A DNA stretch of 64,000 bases from Gossypium raimondii (GCF_025698545.1 NC_068569.1:9982001-10046000), one strand, 5' to 3'; shown: positions 35,347 to 49,671, counted from the first letter of the stretch. Made by a program: numbers and translations. Notes: generated by a model from the sequence alone, not told the origin.

Positions 35347-38300
35347 GTTTTTATTAGCAAATTAGAAATGGGAAATGAAAGACTAGTTTTTATACAAAGG
35401 TAGGGGAGAAAGAGAGGAGAATAGTGGGAGCAATTACAGGTCAACTTAATTTGGCGTAGTGGTCGGTCACATGAGAGGCAAAAGTGGGGGACTTTACCGG
35501 CACCATAAGTTGGACATGGGGACATCATCCTCAATGCTGTCTAATTTCAGGTGGTGTTATTCGATTTGGTGGGAATTGATCCTGGCCATCTGATTTAGTG
35601 AATTTGGAACAAGTCCATGTGATATCATATCATGCATGCCCCCATGATTTTTTTTTTCTTTTTTGCAATAAATTATGGAAAGACCGCCCAAAAACAGCAG
35701 CATGATATAGGGGGCAGCTATGTTCTTAGCAAACATGTATGTATACTTTAGTTACCCATGTATTGTAATGCTGCGCATCATTCATAGCCGGCAATGCCAT
35801 CCTTCATTTAGAAATCCCATCCGTGTACTGTACACTTTTCTTTAAAGCTTTGAAATTAAGTAAACAACTACATGTCCTTTGTAAAAAAGAAAACACGATC
35901 ATTTAAAAAGGCATGCATTTGTCTAAGATAATCAACTTTTACGACTTAAATTAGTTTTAGTTAATAAAATTTAATCAAATCTTAAAATTGTATAATATTA
36001 GAAATGAAACGTGCAAGGCTACATTGAATTCACATCTTTAATACTTTCCTATAATATTAGAAGGATACATATTTTTACCCTATATGACTTGCATACTTAT
36101 CCATTACGGATTTTCATCTTATATTATGTTTAATACGTTCATCATTTATACATAATACAAAATTTATGATGCTACTTTTTAGAATAAAAATATCCATATT
36201 TGTTTGTAAAATAACTAATCATGAGTTGGTATCATTTTATTCACTATAGCATGGTGTGGACATATACATTGTTTGTGAATAAATCACTCTTCTGTTTCAA
36301 TTTAGAATTCATATGTTAGGACTAAGTGCATATATACACATACATAAATTAGTAAATTTTAGATGATTATATATTTTAAGAAGTTCAAATTAAAAAAATC
36401 ATAGCTATTTCAAATTTAATACAAACCATGTAAGGTTGGCATTTGAAATATTGATAGTGGACTATTTTAACTCCGTCAGCAAAATTTAAAAATTATTATG
36501 TGTGTCACTATTTTTATATATTTAATTTTTTTTGTACTATATCCTATAATCACAAATCATTTTTGTGTGTAGAGGTTTTAAACTCTACTAGTGATGTATA
36601 AAATAATTTTTCATCTATAAACCATTTTAAAATTAAAATCTATTTTGATAATGAGTCATTGGTTGAAATAGTAAGGTTAAGACTTAGGGATCTTGAGCAC
36701 ACAAGTTAAGTGTCACCTGGGTAAATCATGCGTGAGTGTGATTTGAACTGAATTATTTTTACTCCAACACTAATTTTTTTATAACATGAAATTTAAATTA
36801 TGGACAATTGAAATGAATAGAAATAAAAAAAGGTAGGAGTGAATAGAAAAGTTTCAATTAAAGTTGGGATTAGGGATAAATTTTTGGGTTAGTGATTGGA
36901 AATGGGATTTACAATTTCTTTTAGTAAAATGATTATAAATAATAAGATAACGTTAAATTAAATGATTGAAATTTGATATATAATAACATAGTGTAACAGT
37001 TTCATAGAATCCTTCTAGGATCACATACTAATTAATTTGTTTTCATTTGTTGCATACAAACACAAAACATTGTTCCAAGCTTTTGATCCTTGATATCAAA
37101 TACAGGATTATGCAGCAGATTTGAAGTACTAACAACACAAACAATGGGCTATCATCAAGATTTGCTCTAATGAATTATGAGAAACATGTATGATTGCATA
37201 TCTTTGATGCTATTGGGGGGTGCATAAATGATTAGTCAAATATTTTTGATACTTAAGAACATGTTCGATATGTTTTGAAAAGAAAACAAAAGAGAGTTCA
37301 AATAATATTGCACACCATTGTATTTAACATGGACGAGGAAACCGATGGGGCATGTATGCATGGCCATGATCATCATGAAGAATTATATAGCTTGTGTATA
37401 TGCTGTCATCATTAACATCGGATATCGACATATGACAACATAGTTGAATTTGATCGGTTGAAACTCTGGAATTACATGCATAAGAAAACGATGTGATTTT
37501 CATCAATTCATTTTAAAAATGAAATATGAAAAATTATTTTGGTTCCCCCCCCAAAAAAAAAAACAATTAGTAATTTGAGCCCGAGTTAAGGAGAAGAGAA
37601 GAAATGATGGAGGCAAGTAGGACCTGACGCGAAGTTTCTGGTAAGGGAACTTCCGGCAGAGTCAACTCCATTTTATGAATTTCAGGGTCCTATTGCCCAT
37701 TACCGCGTCAAGATTGTTGTCTAGGTTATCTGCCAGCAGTGGTAATCTAGCTGGAAAGTGCTTCTACAATTTTCAAACTTGAACAATTTCTTTCTCTTGT
37801 GAAATTGATTTCAATGAAAAACAAGTAATATATACTTTTTCCCCCTTATTTTTGTAATTAAAAAATAGCTTCCGTTAGAAAGTGGAAATTAAGCAAAATT
37901 ACAGAAATTTCCTGTTAGGACAAATAGCAAGGAACAAGATCACTATACCAACTTACGAAACTAAAAAATTTAATCAAGTAGTCCATAATTTTTTTGTTGA
38001 GCAAAATGTTTAGAGATTCCAGAGACAACAAAGAAAGAATCTGTAAGGGGAAGTGCAACTTGGTAAACACAGGATCCATTTGATTCCTTATTGATATATA
38101 TGAAGGATTTACAATCTAGAAATGGTCCCTGAAGAACCTTATTTAAATTCGGGGTGCCTAGCAGATAGTATCACTATTATTGATACGTTTAAGTTACAAA
38201 CATAATCATGGAGGAATCTATTCTTAGCATCGCGTAACTGATCCTCTGAGTTTAGGAGAATTCTAACGACAAACAAAATACTTCACTTCCAAGTTTAGAT

Positions 38301-41300
38301 AATAGAAATCTGGGTACATATATTTCTTAATGTTGTTGGGAGGATACAAAATTAAAATAAAGTTGAGTTGGTGCATGCACATGACATTTGCCGCCATACA
38401 TGGGCACCAAACCACGCATCTTTCCATATTTGACTCGTATCATAGGCTTAATCACTTTAAATAGACTTGAAACAACCGAGTTGGTAATTAAAAAAAAATG
38501 TGTCTTATTGTTAGGGTTACTATAACTGACGAACAAGACAGTGTCCTTCCATTGGGATCAGTGCAACTGACACATACTGTTTTTTTTTCTTAATCATTTA
38601 TTGTTATTATTTTTAGAAAAATCATAGTTTAATTAGCTTAGGAAAAACAATGGGGTTTGAATTTCAGATTTACTGAATATATAAATTGGATTAAGCGAGC
38701 GTTATCATTGTAAGCTTTAAATTGTGCTTATTTATGCATAACCTGTGTGTTGATCAGAGTATATTAAAATTGTTGATGATGGGATGGAATATTAAGGAAT
38801 TTCGGACAAGCTGGACAGAGGTAACATCTGGTAGGACCTCAAGGTCCTTTTCACAAGGTGAGTCTCCAAACAATTTTAACAACTACCAAGATATATATAT
38901 ATTGATTCAATAATATATCCAATTGCACTCTCATGTCTCAGTGGAGGGAACCACATAAATGAAGTTAACAGCTATTAGGGCCAATGCCGCATTCCTTTAT
39001 CTTTAACTGTACTTCTTTTGGTAATATGAAAAATGTGAGGTAAATTCTTAACAATCCCCTTAATCCATATGTAAAGTTTGAAGGTACTTTTACCGCAATC
39101 TATGGAGAATGAAGGAATTTGTGAACACCGGATTTCGCTCGGAATGACTTTTGTATTTTGCATATAAAGTATGCATCCTTGATTTTAAAGCTTTCCTTTC
39201 TAATAACTAATTTATACAAGTGATTTTTTTACCTTCCAAAAGGAGAAAAAAATGGGAAAAGAATTCAGGAGTCAGATCTAGTTTTCTTTAATGGAATTGA
39301 GTGATGAGGATGCACTTATGGTTCAATGAATTATGAACATTATTAGAACATGTTCATTTGCTGAAAAAACAGAAAATTTGGAAGTAATTTAAAGTTTGTG
39401 GTGCTTTGTGCTATTCAGAGTTACATGCATTGCATTTGCATCGTTGTCTACATAATTAATGGTATTTAGTGCTTTCCCCTTACATAATTATCAAATCTGG
39501 TTTCAATTTTTTCCCCTTAAAGTCATTGCCAGCTTTTCACTTTTAATGTCAAACATTTGCCCATAGTTTTTAACAATTATTAATTATACTATACAATTCA
39601 ATATTTAATTTTTTACCTTATTGATTTTTTAAAGTAAATTTACAATTTACAATTATAATTTAAGTCACTATAATACCGCAATATCAAATTCAATTAATAC
39701 AATGGTACAAATGAATGAACTGATAATTAGTAAGTACTAGATGCAGTACTACGACATATTTAACTCTCAAAGAAGGAAAATAAGTTCAAACCTTAAAAAT
39801 AATATTATTGAGAGACACAACCATAAACCCTGAAAATGAATAATACCCAAAATGAATGGACTGATATATCATAAGGCCTCGCTCTTTACCAAGTTTATCA
39901 ATGCATCATTGTCAATTTCATTGATTTTCCCCTCTGGAAAACACTTTCTCTGCTCATTCCTTCAACAATATGTGTCTAAAATATTAGTACAAGCTCTATT
40001 AACTTGGGTGTGTTTGATAAATCATTGAAAAATTTTCGTTTTATTAAAATTAAAAATTTTCAACATTAAATGTTTTAAAATATGTTTGGAAGTTAAATTT
40101 GTAGTTTTCACCAAGATTTTCATCGAAAAACCAAAAAACGATCGCAACAACATGCCTAGCCTTCATTTAATACTAACTTTGACCTACATCTACGTGAGAA
40201 ACCCAAACAAATCAAATCCGAATTTCTGAATATCGCAGATTTGGGTGATCAAACCTTTGATATTTTCGAACTGCTGCTTTAGTAAATTAATCAAAGTGAA
40301 TCATGGAAAATACTAATTTTAATAAGGTATAGATATCAACTAAAGTAATGATGATCGTTAAAAAGGATAATGAATCTTCAAAGTAATAATATTAATTACA
40401 CCAAACCAAAACGAAGCCGTGGATATTTAGTTTGTTTAATAAAGATGTAAATAAATGGTGTTATATATGAGTAGGTTGCAACAGCAACATACAATATTCA
40501 GCAGGATAGTTTACAATGTCATGTAATTATACACTTCAGACATGATCAGCTTGCAAATTCATCAAATTTATATTTTATGTGAAATGTTTCTTGGCAACCG
40601 AGCATATGTTTCCTTAGGGTTGGACAAAGACAATGAGATTCATTGAAGGGGTCCTACAAAAAAGGGCACATGTGATTAGAGTGACCCGCAGAGCACTGTA
40701 TCAGTCTTCTGTCTTTAAAGACTAATCATGGTTAGGGGTTTGGTTAGACAATGTAACCCACATCATATATTAAAGATTTTACGCCTTAGCCCTACTACTG
40801 CTAAATGGTAGGCTGCGTTGGGATCACCAAATCAATTTACCACATTGCTCGTCGCGTGCTTCATTTCTAACCATTGATCACTATACGTGCGGACTTGAAA
40901 CACAACTACTACTTTCACACGTTGTAAATACTTTTTATATTAACATATAATATGTAGAATGACTATAGTATTTGAAAATAATATGAATGTATGGATTATT
41001 AAGTAAGTGAATAACTTAAATTTTTTGTAAAAAGGAAAAATGGAATTGTGAATGAGTCCATATTACTTCATTGTATCGAATATTGTCAAATTTTAATAAA
41101 AAATAAATTTAGTACACCCCCCCAAGAAAAAAGGATTTCCCCTTTGAGGTGATTGAGAGGAGTTGTAACTGTTAGGATGCCGATCTGCTAACTAGACAAT
41201 AGAAAAAGGAAGCACTTTTCAAATAAGCTAAGAAAGAACTAAAGAATCTACGCAAAACTTGGATTTCATTTCTTTCGGTTTACAAGCTGAGTAAAATGAA

Positions 41301-42383
41301 TGATGCATAGGATAACAACGGAGAGAATCAACTAAAATTTATTAGTTTTATTATGTTTGGCTTTTAGAAAAAAAATGTCAAGAAAGTCAAGAGGAAAGAG
41401 AATAATTATTTGAACAAGATATTTTGCCATTGAAAAAGATATATGGAAACCTCGGAATCTTTGGGTCTTTCCTACCCTTTATTTTTAGGATGGATCTTGA
41501 TTTAATAGCATTTATGGAAGGCCTAAGATTGTTTTAGAGTAATGAAAAGGTATTATAGTTTAGCAAATTATGATTAAGAGTCCAAATTTGTAGGCTGGTG
41601 AGGCAGAAATATGTTTGGCCCACATCGCTAATGTGATCCATTTGTGATAATATCGACTGTTTCCTTTCTCCACCAAATCAACAATCAAGATATTCTGGGG
41701 ATGAAATACTTCAAACCACTGGTTTAGATCCAATACGAGTGGCTCTTCGACCGACACGCTTTTGGTTTTGGCCATAGATTCTCAAAATAGACCTGTGTTT
41801 TTGTAATTTTCTTTACAGTTGTTTGAAAGCTGGGCGGATCAAGTGTACATGAAATGACTGATGGGCCACACCGGGTTTTATCTGTCACTAGTAATGGGTT
41901 AGGCCCATTTCTCCCTCTAGTTTTTATGTTTGTGCTATGCCTTCAACTTGAATTAGGGATTTGCAGGTATGTTTAGTAGAAAAGTTCATCTTTTGCATGG
42001 GCTCTTTTATTTATTTATTATGAATATCCAATCCATTTTAGCTATTCCTATGTATTCATTTTACTTCTAAGTGTAATATTTTTCCATGGAGTTTACAGGT
42101 ATAATAGTAACTATAAGTACATCTAGATTTAGGCAAAAAATATCTTATTATATGAAATTTGCATATAATGAGCTAAAGCTTCAACTTTTATCAATAATAC
42201 CTTTTAGAGATGGTTCATAGGCGGATTCCAGTTCGGCTTAAACATAATATTAATATATTTTACATTTTCTCAAGTCCATCCTAATTTAAAATGGTTAACC
42301 TTAATCAATTTTAGGCCTGCTCATATATTTTTAATTCTTTTGTAAAATATTTATATTCTTTCATATACTAAAATTTTATATAT
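35347..42383. other. 7-kb AT-rich intergenic region
   Basis: The first few hundred bases are the IAA19-like promoter. The remainder has no gene I can support. Small open frames here lack domains. Two C-run/A-run junctions occur (37546-37563 and near 41117). Confidence 0.4.
41560..41775 (-). other. unrecognised 71-codon open frame
   Basis: The frame starts MAKTKSVSVEEPLVLDLNQW and has balanced composition (acidic, basic and aromatic residues), unlike the AT-driven frames nearby. It ends in a short hydrophobic stretch (FGLLIIIC). I do not recognise the family and see no continuing exon. It may be a relic exon or chance. Confidence 0.2.
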
Positions 42384-43392
42384 AACAACTTAATTAGTCA
42401 CAAAATTTTTTCCATGATTCTGTTTTTTAGTCACTATGCTCTTAAGTATGAACCAACTAGATGGCATAGTTGTTTATTTCTCAGATAAACTACTTCAATG
42501 GTCCCTCAACTATAAATTTTTTTCGATTTAGTCATTAAAGTTTTTGAAATTAGATTTTTAGTCACCATGCTGTTAAGTTGATAACGAAAGTTTGACGCAA
42601 CATTTTCTTTTGTTGGCTTAATAACAAAATTTCCTTCAATATTTATATATTTTATTAATTTAGTTCTAATTTTAATAAAAATTAATAAATTTAATCCTAA
42701 ACATTCTTACTAATATTTAGCGCTAGAATTGGTTTTATAATTTTTTAAAAATTATATAAAAAAACTTTTCAACGAATTATGATCTTTCTTGCGCTGCAAA
42801 CTAAAAACGTTTGAGACTTTCCATGTTGGAGTAGCACTATTTTAATGTAAAGTGTTAAAAAATTTTAGTAAGAATTTATGATCTTTTTGGTATAGGAAAC
42901 TAGAAACCTTTGAGTTTTCTTACGCTAACTCATACCGGATTAGAGCATAAAAGAATAGGAAGAGAGAAAAAAAGGGATAATAATTAGGATTAAATTGACA
43001 ACTTTTGTAAATGTTGAGGGCTAAAATAATGATTTTTTAAGAATTAGAGCTAAATTAATTGAATGTACAAATATTAAGGGCTAAATTTATTATTAGACAA
43101 TAAATGGTCACATCAAACTTTTGTTATCAACTTAACGACGTTGTGACTAAATTTTTTTTCAAAAATTTTAGTGACTAAATTGAAAAAAAACTTAATTGGG
43201 AACTCTCATAGCTAAGTGGCCATTTATGTAATTTATCCGAGAAATAAACAACCATGTCATCTAAGCTATTTTAGGCTTAATAACATGGTGACTAAAAACA
43301 AATTCGAATAGTTTAGTGATTAAATTAAAATTTTCATAATTGGGTTACCAAAATAGAATCATGGTAAAAATATAGTGACTAATTAGGTTGTT
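42384..43392. mobile_element. TIR element with ~300-bp inverted arms
   Basis: The left end begins aacaacttaattagtcac and continues with 'ccatgattctg'; the right end, inverted, reads aacaacctaattagtcac with 'ccatgattcta'. Similarity continues inward with blocks such as 'agataaactacttcaatggtc' (left) against 'gccatttatgtaatttatc' (right) and a shared motif 'aacttaacgac/gttgataacg'. The ~300-bp interior is non-coding. Long TIRs and lack of a gene suggest a non-autonomous Mutator-like or foldback element. No target duplication was resolved. Confidence 0.7.
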
Positions 43393-43869
43393 TACGTAAT
43401 TTTTATAATATGTTTACATTATAATATTATATATTGTTATAAATTTAATTTTTATATGTTATATATTACATAATATAAAAATATTAAAAAAACCAAGATG
43501 AGTCGGGCTTGGAGCTTGAGTGCTTAAGCCTAAGCTCGAAACATATTTTGAATAAGATTAATTTTGTACCTAAAATTACTTTTTGAATCTAATGTTTTTA
43601 TCCAAACTCTCTTAAATTTCAACTATGACTCAATAAATAATTTGAATATTCAACAAGCCTAACACTAACTACATGTTTAAAAGGCGTAAAGTGTAAAATT
43701 AAAATTAAAATATACTTTCCATAAAAAATATATGTATACCATAGAATTGAAGCAAAATTCTTCAAAAACAAAAGGCTAAACCACGTAATTTATTGATTGA
43801 AGAATTACACTCATAACTTTTAATTATTTTAAAAGTTGTGACTTATTTTAATAAATTATTTAAGAAAAC

Positions 43870-46195
43870 TGTAACACCCCAAACCCGGTCTAAATGTTAT
43901 GACTGAATCTGGCGATGTCATATTGTAGCACCCCTTACCCGTATTCGACGCCGGAATAGGGCACGAGGTCTTACTAGAAGACATACATTTGCATACGTAT
44001 TAAACTGAGTTACAAAATTTCATCCGAATTAAAACTTTTAAATTAGTAACGTGCTTTTATAATTCTTTACAACATATCCTCGAAATATTATATTCATAAC
44101 AAATAGGGCCTACGAGACCCGATATTTATTCATGTAATTCAAAGCTTTATTTCCATTTCATTCAATTCACAATTTCTCATGTTCACAATTCAAATCAATT
44201 TCTCAATCCAATATATATATATTTCAATCATCTAAGAATATAATTCAAGTTACACGAACTTACCAGGCTAAATTGCAGAAATACCAAAATTCAGGGACAT
44301 TTTGGTAATTTTCTATTTTCCTCGAATTTTCACCCAATCTTGATATAAATTAATATTTCATTCAATTTAGAAATTTAAATAATAAAACAATTCATTTCAT
44401 GCAATTTGGTCACTTTTGACATTTTACCAATTTACCCTTAAAATATTACTTTTATTCAATTTAGTCCTTGAACCTAAAACATGCAAATTGGTCATTTTAA
44501 TGAGAACTCATGCTAGTTGAATAATCAATTATTTTCATCCTCGTCCTCTCTATTCCACATTCTTAATGTATAATATGCTTATATGTAACATTATCTATAA
44601 TTCCACCATTTATTTATATATTAATTCAAAGTTGTCCACTTGAGTCATAGCCACTAAATTATTTATATATTGAGCTACGGAACTCCAAATTAAGATCCGA
44701 TAAATTTCTATGAAACTAGACTCACATATCTTTTTACCATAAGATTTTCAGAATTTTGGTTTAGCCAATAAGTACAGTTTATTTTTAAAGTTTCCCTGTT
44801 TCACTATTTGACAGTTCTAACCCTCTTCACTAAAAATTAATTATATCTTTGTACATAATTTTGATGATGTTTCCGTTTGTTTATTTTGAAAATAGACTCA
44901 TTCATAATTTTAAACATATAAATTTAAGCCTCTAATTATTTTTATTCAATTTTTGATGATTTTCCAAAGTCAGAACAGGGGAACCCAAATTCATTCTGAC
45001 CTTGTCTCACAAAATTTATTATATCTCATGATTTAAAATTACTTTACTTACACCATTTCTTCCATGATAAACTAGACTTAATAATATTTAATTCCATATT
45101 TTTTATCCTTTAATTCGATTTCCACAATTTATGGGGATTTTTCAAAGTTAACCTACTGCTGCTGTCCAAAACTGTTTTAGTGCAATATGTTGATTACTAA
45201 GTTTATAACTCCCTAATTCCCTTTCTCTATAATATTTCCCCTCATTTTCACTTATTTTCCTTCACTAATATATCAAGAACATAAGACTTTATTTAAGAAA
45301 ACTCTACTATAACATCATTTCCATGCTTTTTCAACAATAACAAACTTAAAAATATATTGAAATCTTGATGTTCTTACCTTGTGCTATTGATTTCAATCTT
45401 TAACTTGATTTTCTCTCTCCTCCAGCTTCTATTTCTTGAATCTAACTTGACATTCTAGCTCTCCGTTGTCTCCTTATTATTTTTCTCTCTTGGAAGCTAT
45501 GAAAATTCTTTTGATTTCTAGGTGAAAATAGTGAATTTTTGGTGAAAAGACCAAATTGTAAAGAAAGCAAAACTTTCTTTCTTCTCTTCTCTTCTCTTCT
45601 AACGTTGGCTGCATGGAAAGATGATAATTTTTTTCATCATCTTTCCTCCCTTTTATATTAATCGTTTAATAATAAAATAATACTAAAAATCTTAATAAAA
45701 TATTAATTAAATAACATTTATCTAATTAATTAATTAAAAATATCACAAACATCATCATCACCTTCTAGAATTCTCTCTCTCTCTCTCTATTTTACCATTT
45801 TGCCCTTTATAATCTTTTGAAATTCCATCCTGAGTCGGCACTTAATTTGGTAAAATTGCAATTTAGTCCCTCAAAATTCTTCACATTTTCAATTTGGTCC
45901 TAATTCATCCATTTTCCTTAGTTTCTAGATTATTCCACCTTTAAAATATTTACACTATTGGTCCTTCAATTTTTTGTATTTACACTTTAACTCCTCAAAT
46001 TTTTAGTATTTACTCTTGGGCAACAAAATTTTTCTTACTTTTGCAATTTAATCCTTTCTTGAATTAATATGTCATAATATACTTCCCAATATTGACATAA
46101 CTCAATATTATCCTTTTTATCACTTTATTTCCTTATTTTACTATATCAAGGATATTATCTTATTTTCTTACTGTAGTAATTTTCGGGGTATTACA
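43870..46195. mobile_element. solo LTR of an LTR retrotransposon with 5-bp target duplication
   Basis: The element begins TGTAACACCCC at 43870 and ends GGGGTATTACA at 46195; the ends are inverted copies with one mismatch, starting TG and ending CA. It is flanked by a perfect 5-bp duplication AAAAC (43865-43869 and 46196-46200). No gag or pol and no second LTR are present, so internal recombination probably left this 2.3-kb LTR. A second LTR-start-like sequence TGTAGCACCCC at 43924 suggests a chimeric or nested start. A CT microsatellite lies near 45776-45789. Confidence 0.85.
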
Positions 46196-46223
46196 AAAAC
46201 AAAAGATAAAAAGTATGATAAAG

Positions 46224-47865
46224 CTAGAATATGATTTTCATGCTGTTGATGCCCCTGCAGGAGTGGGAATTAGTCCGCCAAACAGTCCTGGCCCTTAAAA
46301 CTTGGTGTCCACTCTCCAGACGAAGGACATGCTCCACTTCAATCTCTCTATTCTTTTCATTGCTCGGTACCACTCTCGATAATGATTGGATCACATCATC
46401 TTTCAAGCACTCTTTCCGGTACTCAAAATTCATTTTCCAAAGTTCATGCCTATCCCTAATTGAGTCTGGAGTGCTCTGACAATTATTACTTGTAATTCTT
46501 AATTAGTAAATCATGAAAACTGACATTATTTTATATCTATCAAAGCTACGTAGTAGTTGGTAATTAAAATAAAAAGGTAAAATAAAACATCCGAGTTACC
46601 TCCAAAATCCAATCAAGGTACTTGGCATTGTTCACATGGTAATTGACATCTAAATCATTCCATCCAGGCTGCATGTAAAGAAAAAGACTTAGCATATGAG
46701 TTGAGCCAACTGATTCTGATTATATATGTACATACCGTCAATCCAGTTTTGATGTGATCCATTGCCTCAGTTTGGGGACATGAATATTTGAACGCTTCGA
46801 CAATGGGCTCAACATCCTCCCTAAGATAAGCTTTTATCTCGTCTTTCACTTCCTCCGGTAACTTGCATGTCTTTCTTGTGTTCTTATTCATCATCACAGC
46901 TAAGCTGCACATTCCCCGCAATGAACTCAATTATAATACCATATATATAAACACGCCGCAGGTGATTAAAGGGTAACATAACAAATTTTAACCATGAAGC
47001 TCGAACTAGAGTTTCGCCTGTGTTGATGTCATTGATAGTCCAATCAAAACGTACACCGGTCCTTCCGGATGCACAAGTCCAGTGGAGTATCTGAACAACC
47101 TCTCCCCTTCAAAACCACAAACACTCTTTGATTCATTTTTCCACATAGTAACTCAATCATATACAGTAATAAAAAACTAATTTGCAAATTAATAATGTTT
47201 TATTGACAAGTTTTAACTTACCAACAAGGATATCGATCCACCTCGATATGCATGCCTCGAAAGACCCATACCAAGTCCATTTTACGCATTCCCGGTGTTA
47301 TACCGAAACGTGTATCGATTGTCAGACCTAATTTCTTGGCATAGTTCAGCGATGCTTCCTGTTATATATACCAACAAATAATCAGATACAATCAAATTGA
47401 TTTTATAGATCAGCTGATGTAAACAAAAGATGATGATTTGAACGTAAACCTGTAAATAATTCATTATAGCCTTTGTTGACATTTTATATTCAGAGTCGAT
47501 CTCGAATGATCTTACACTAACATTCTGCTGGAAAACCGGTCCACCTTTTACCAGTCTTCCTGCCACTGTCAAAGGTTGCAACAAACGTAAGACTCTTATC
47601 TTTCATCATGTTAAGAAGAAGAAGTTGTCGTACCGGATGGTGAAGTGATCTCCTCATTTTCCATTTCTTTTATCACTGAGGGTACTCGAATCTCATCATT
47701 AAGGGCTGGTTGAGCGTGATTGATCTTCAAACTACAGTTAATAACACTAAACCTAACTGTCTTTTGGATCGCATTTGAAGTTATGTTGACTCGTTGCAAG
47801 GAAACCTTGGATTTATTCCATGTTGAAGCAAAGGGTGGCATATTGAAGAATATAGACGTTGCCAT
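46224..47865 (-). CDS. FatB-like acyl-ACP thioesterase, plastidial, 7 exons
   Basis: Exons, 5' to 3': 47634-47865, 47450-47565, 47222-47358, 46993-47106, 46736-46904, 46600-46668, 46224-46475; 1089 nt, 362 aa. The family hydrolyses acyl-ACP in the plastid stroma to release free fatty acids. The first ~75 residues are a Ser/Thr/Asn-rich transit peptide. The two hot-dog domains follow, with 'VSVRSFEI', 'WTCASGRTGVRFDW' and 'MMNKNTRKTCKLPEEV'. Catalytic positions are conserved: Asp263, Asn265 and His267 in 'DVNYHVNN', and Glu301/Cys302 in 'EYRKEC'. The sequence is closer to FatB than FatA but divergent ('KYLDWILES' for the usual KYIGWILES), and the FatB N-terminal hydrophobic anchor is not evident, so specificity cannot be assigned. 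The first intron is only 68 bp. The stop codon is 28 bp from the solo LTR. Confidence 0.88.
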
Positions 47866-48609
47866 TATATATTTAGATGGAAAACAGTGATCTTTGATGA
47901 ATATTGGAGGAAGCAAATGTGACCAAACCTTTGAGTTTGAAGGACAACTATACATCACATATATATATATATACATAATAATTTATAAAAAAAGGAAACA
48001 AGCAATTTGCAATATTAAATTTAAATAATACTCTACTTCAGTGATTACAAGATCTATAGAATATCCCCTATGTTAGTTTTCTAACTTTGATACTGATTTT
48101 ATAATTATTTAAACTTGAATTCAATAAATTAATATTATCAATTTAAATATTATTTTTATTTTAAATTATTTTATGGAAAGCACGTACATACCTCTAAAAA
48201 TATTGCTTTTAATATTATAAATTTGAATTTAAATATAATGATTAAAAATTATTCAAAGTAATTATATTCAAACAAATAAAATACAGTCAATTTTAATTAT
48301 AAAAATAGTTTTATTTGTCATCTAATATACACACAAAAATATTTTGAATGTCACGCAAATGAGTAGAAATATATTCACACATGTAAATACTTTAATATTT
48401 TCAAATAGGTAATTTTTTAATTTAACAAAATCCAACTTCTTTTACCTTGATTTTTAAATAATTGTCATAATTTGACCTAAATTAGAACTTAAGTTTTCAA
48501 TTTTGTGTAAACCTGTAATTATAACTAATTTTTATAATGGAGGCATATTATAAATACAAAAACAAAAACGAGATAAAAAATTTTAAGCATCAAAATATAA
48601 AAATAAATG
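47866..48609. other. thioesterase upstream region and AT-rich spacer
   Basis: The presumed promoter of the thioesterase is here; a TA dinucleotide run lies at about 47959-47975. The rest is AT-rich with no gene. Confidence 0.4.
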
Positions 48610-49395
48610 TAGTTAACGACATAAATCAATTTTATATATTAGCTTTAATATTGGAGCATTAATATTTGGTATTGTTTATATATATTTAAAGTAATTTCAG
48701 TAGCAACATGGAGGTTGTAGACTCTATTATGAAGCTTCTTTAGTTGGATTGTAGCACCGGGAAGAATTTATGATAGTAAAAATGTAAAACGCTTAAAGAT
48801 GCCAAAGTAATCTATATATTAATTAGCCGAAGAGATAAGATGGGATAAATAACCTGCCTTCCCTACATTGTTCTGCCCCTAAATCATTCTCACGCAAAAT
48901 TTAAATTTTCGCTTCATATAGGAAACCAGTGATACGGCTGCCGTATTAACTAAAACAGGTGTGGATCGTTTTAATTAATGTGCATGCTTATAGATTAGAC
49001 TAAAATTAATTTTCTTTTATATGTTTTCTATGTATTAATTAAATTATATTTAGTTATTTTTATAAATTTTATAAATTTTATTTATGTTACGATTAAGGAA
49101 TTAAAATATAATAATATATAATTTTAATTTTAAACGTGAGTTTAAATAATATAAGTATAAATAAATAATGTTCTTACGATTAAACGTGAGTTTTATTACA
49201 CAGTGCGTGTTATTTTTTGAATCTAAAATTTCAAATGCAAACTCTATTAAAATTTTTTTTTTTAAATCCAAGGGAGCGAAGAAATAAACTTTGTGCCTTA
49301 TTTTTCTTCACTATCGTTACTACCAAGATATATATATATATATATATAAAATGTGTGCCAAAACCAAACCCTTTTCTCCTAGTTTTACCAAACTT
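48610..49395. repeat. direct repeat copy A (~786 bp) left of the mobile-domain insertion
   Basis: This segment is nearly identical to 53734-54512, starting at 'cgacataaatcaattt' and ending at 'tagttttaccaaactt'. Differences are scattered substitutions and small indels, a few percent by eye. It has no TG...CA ends, so it is not an LTR. Its right edge is further amplified: the 'tttgtgccttatttttcttcacta' block recurs near 49285, 49400 and 49492. Confidence 0.9.
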
Positions 49396-49671
49396 ACCAA
49401 ACTTTGTGCCTTATTTTTCTTCACTATTACTACCAATATATATATATAATGTGTGCCAAAACCAAACCCTTTTCTCCTAGTTTTACCAAACTTTGTGCCT
49501 TATTTTTCTTCACTATCGAGTTGATGTTTCTGATAAAATAGTTGAATGTAATTGTAAAAAAATTAACTTTGTGCAATTATTAATTGATAAATTGTATTAA
49601 CTCAAAAATTGTATTAATTATCTAACATTATGTGAATGTAAAATTATTAACAAGCAAAAATTGTATTAATG

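Noticed and set aside
36640-36760. tRNA-like stretch
   Set aside because: Only a weak B-box resemblance; no cloverleaf could be drawn.
47866-47976. Earlier start codon for the thioesterase (MYIYIYV...)
   Set aside because: The extension is encoded by a TA microsatellite and leader; the ATG at 47865 begins a normal transit peptide.
49217-49480. 87-codon frame (and its counterpart at 54328-54672)
   Set aside because: The frame reads through the duplicated AT-rich segment and a TA microsatellite; no domain.
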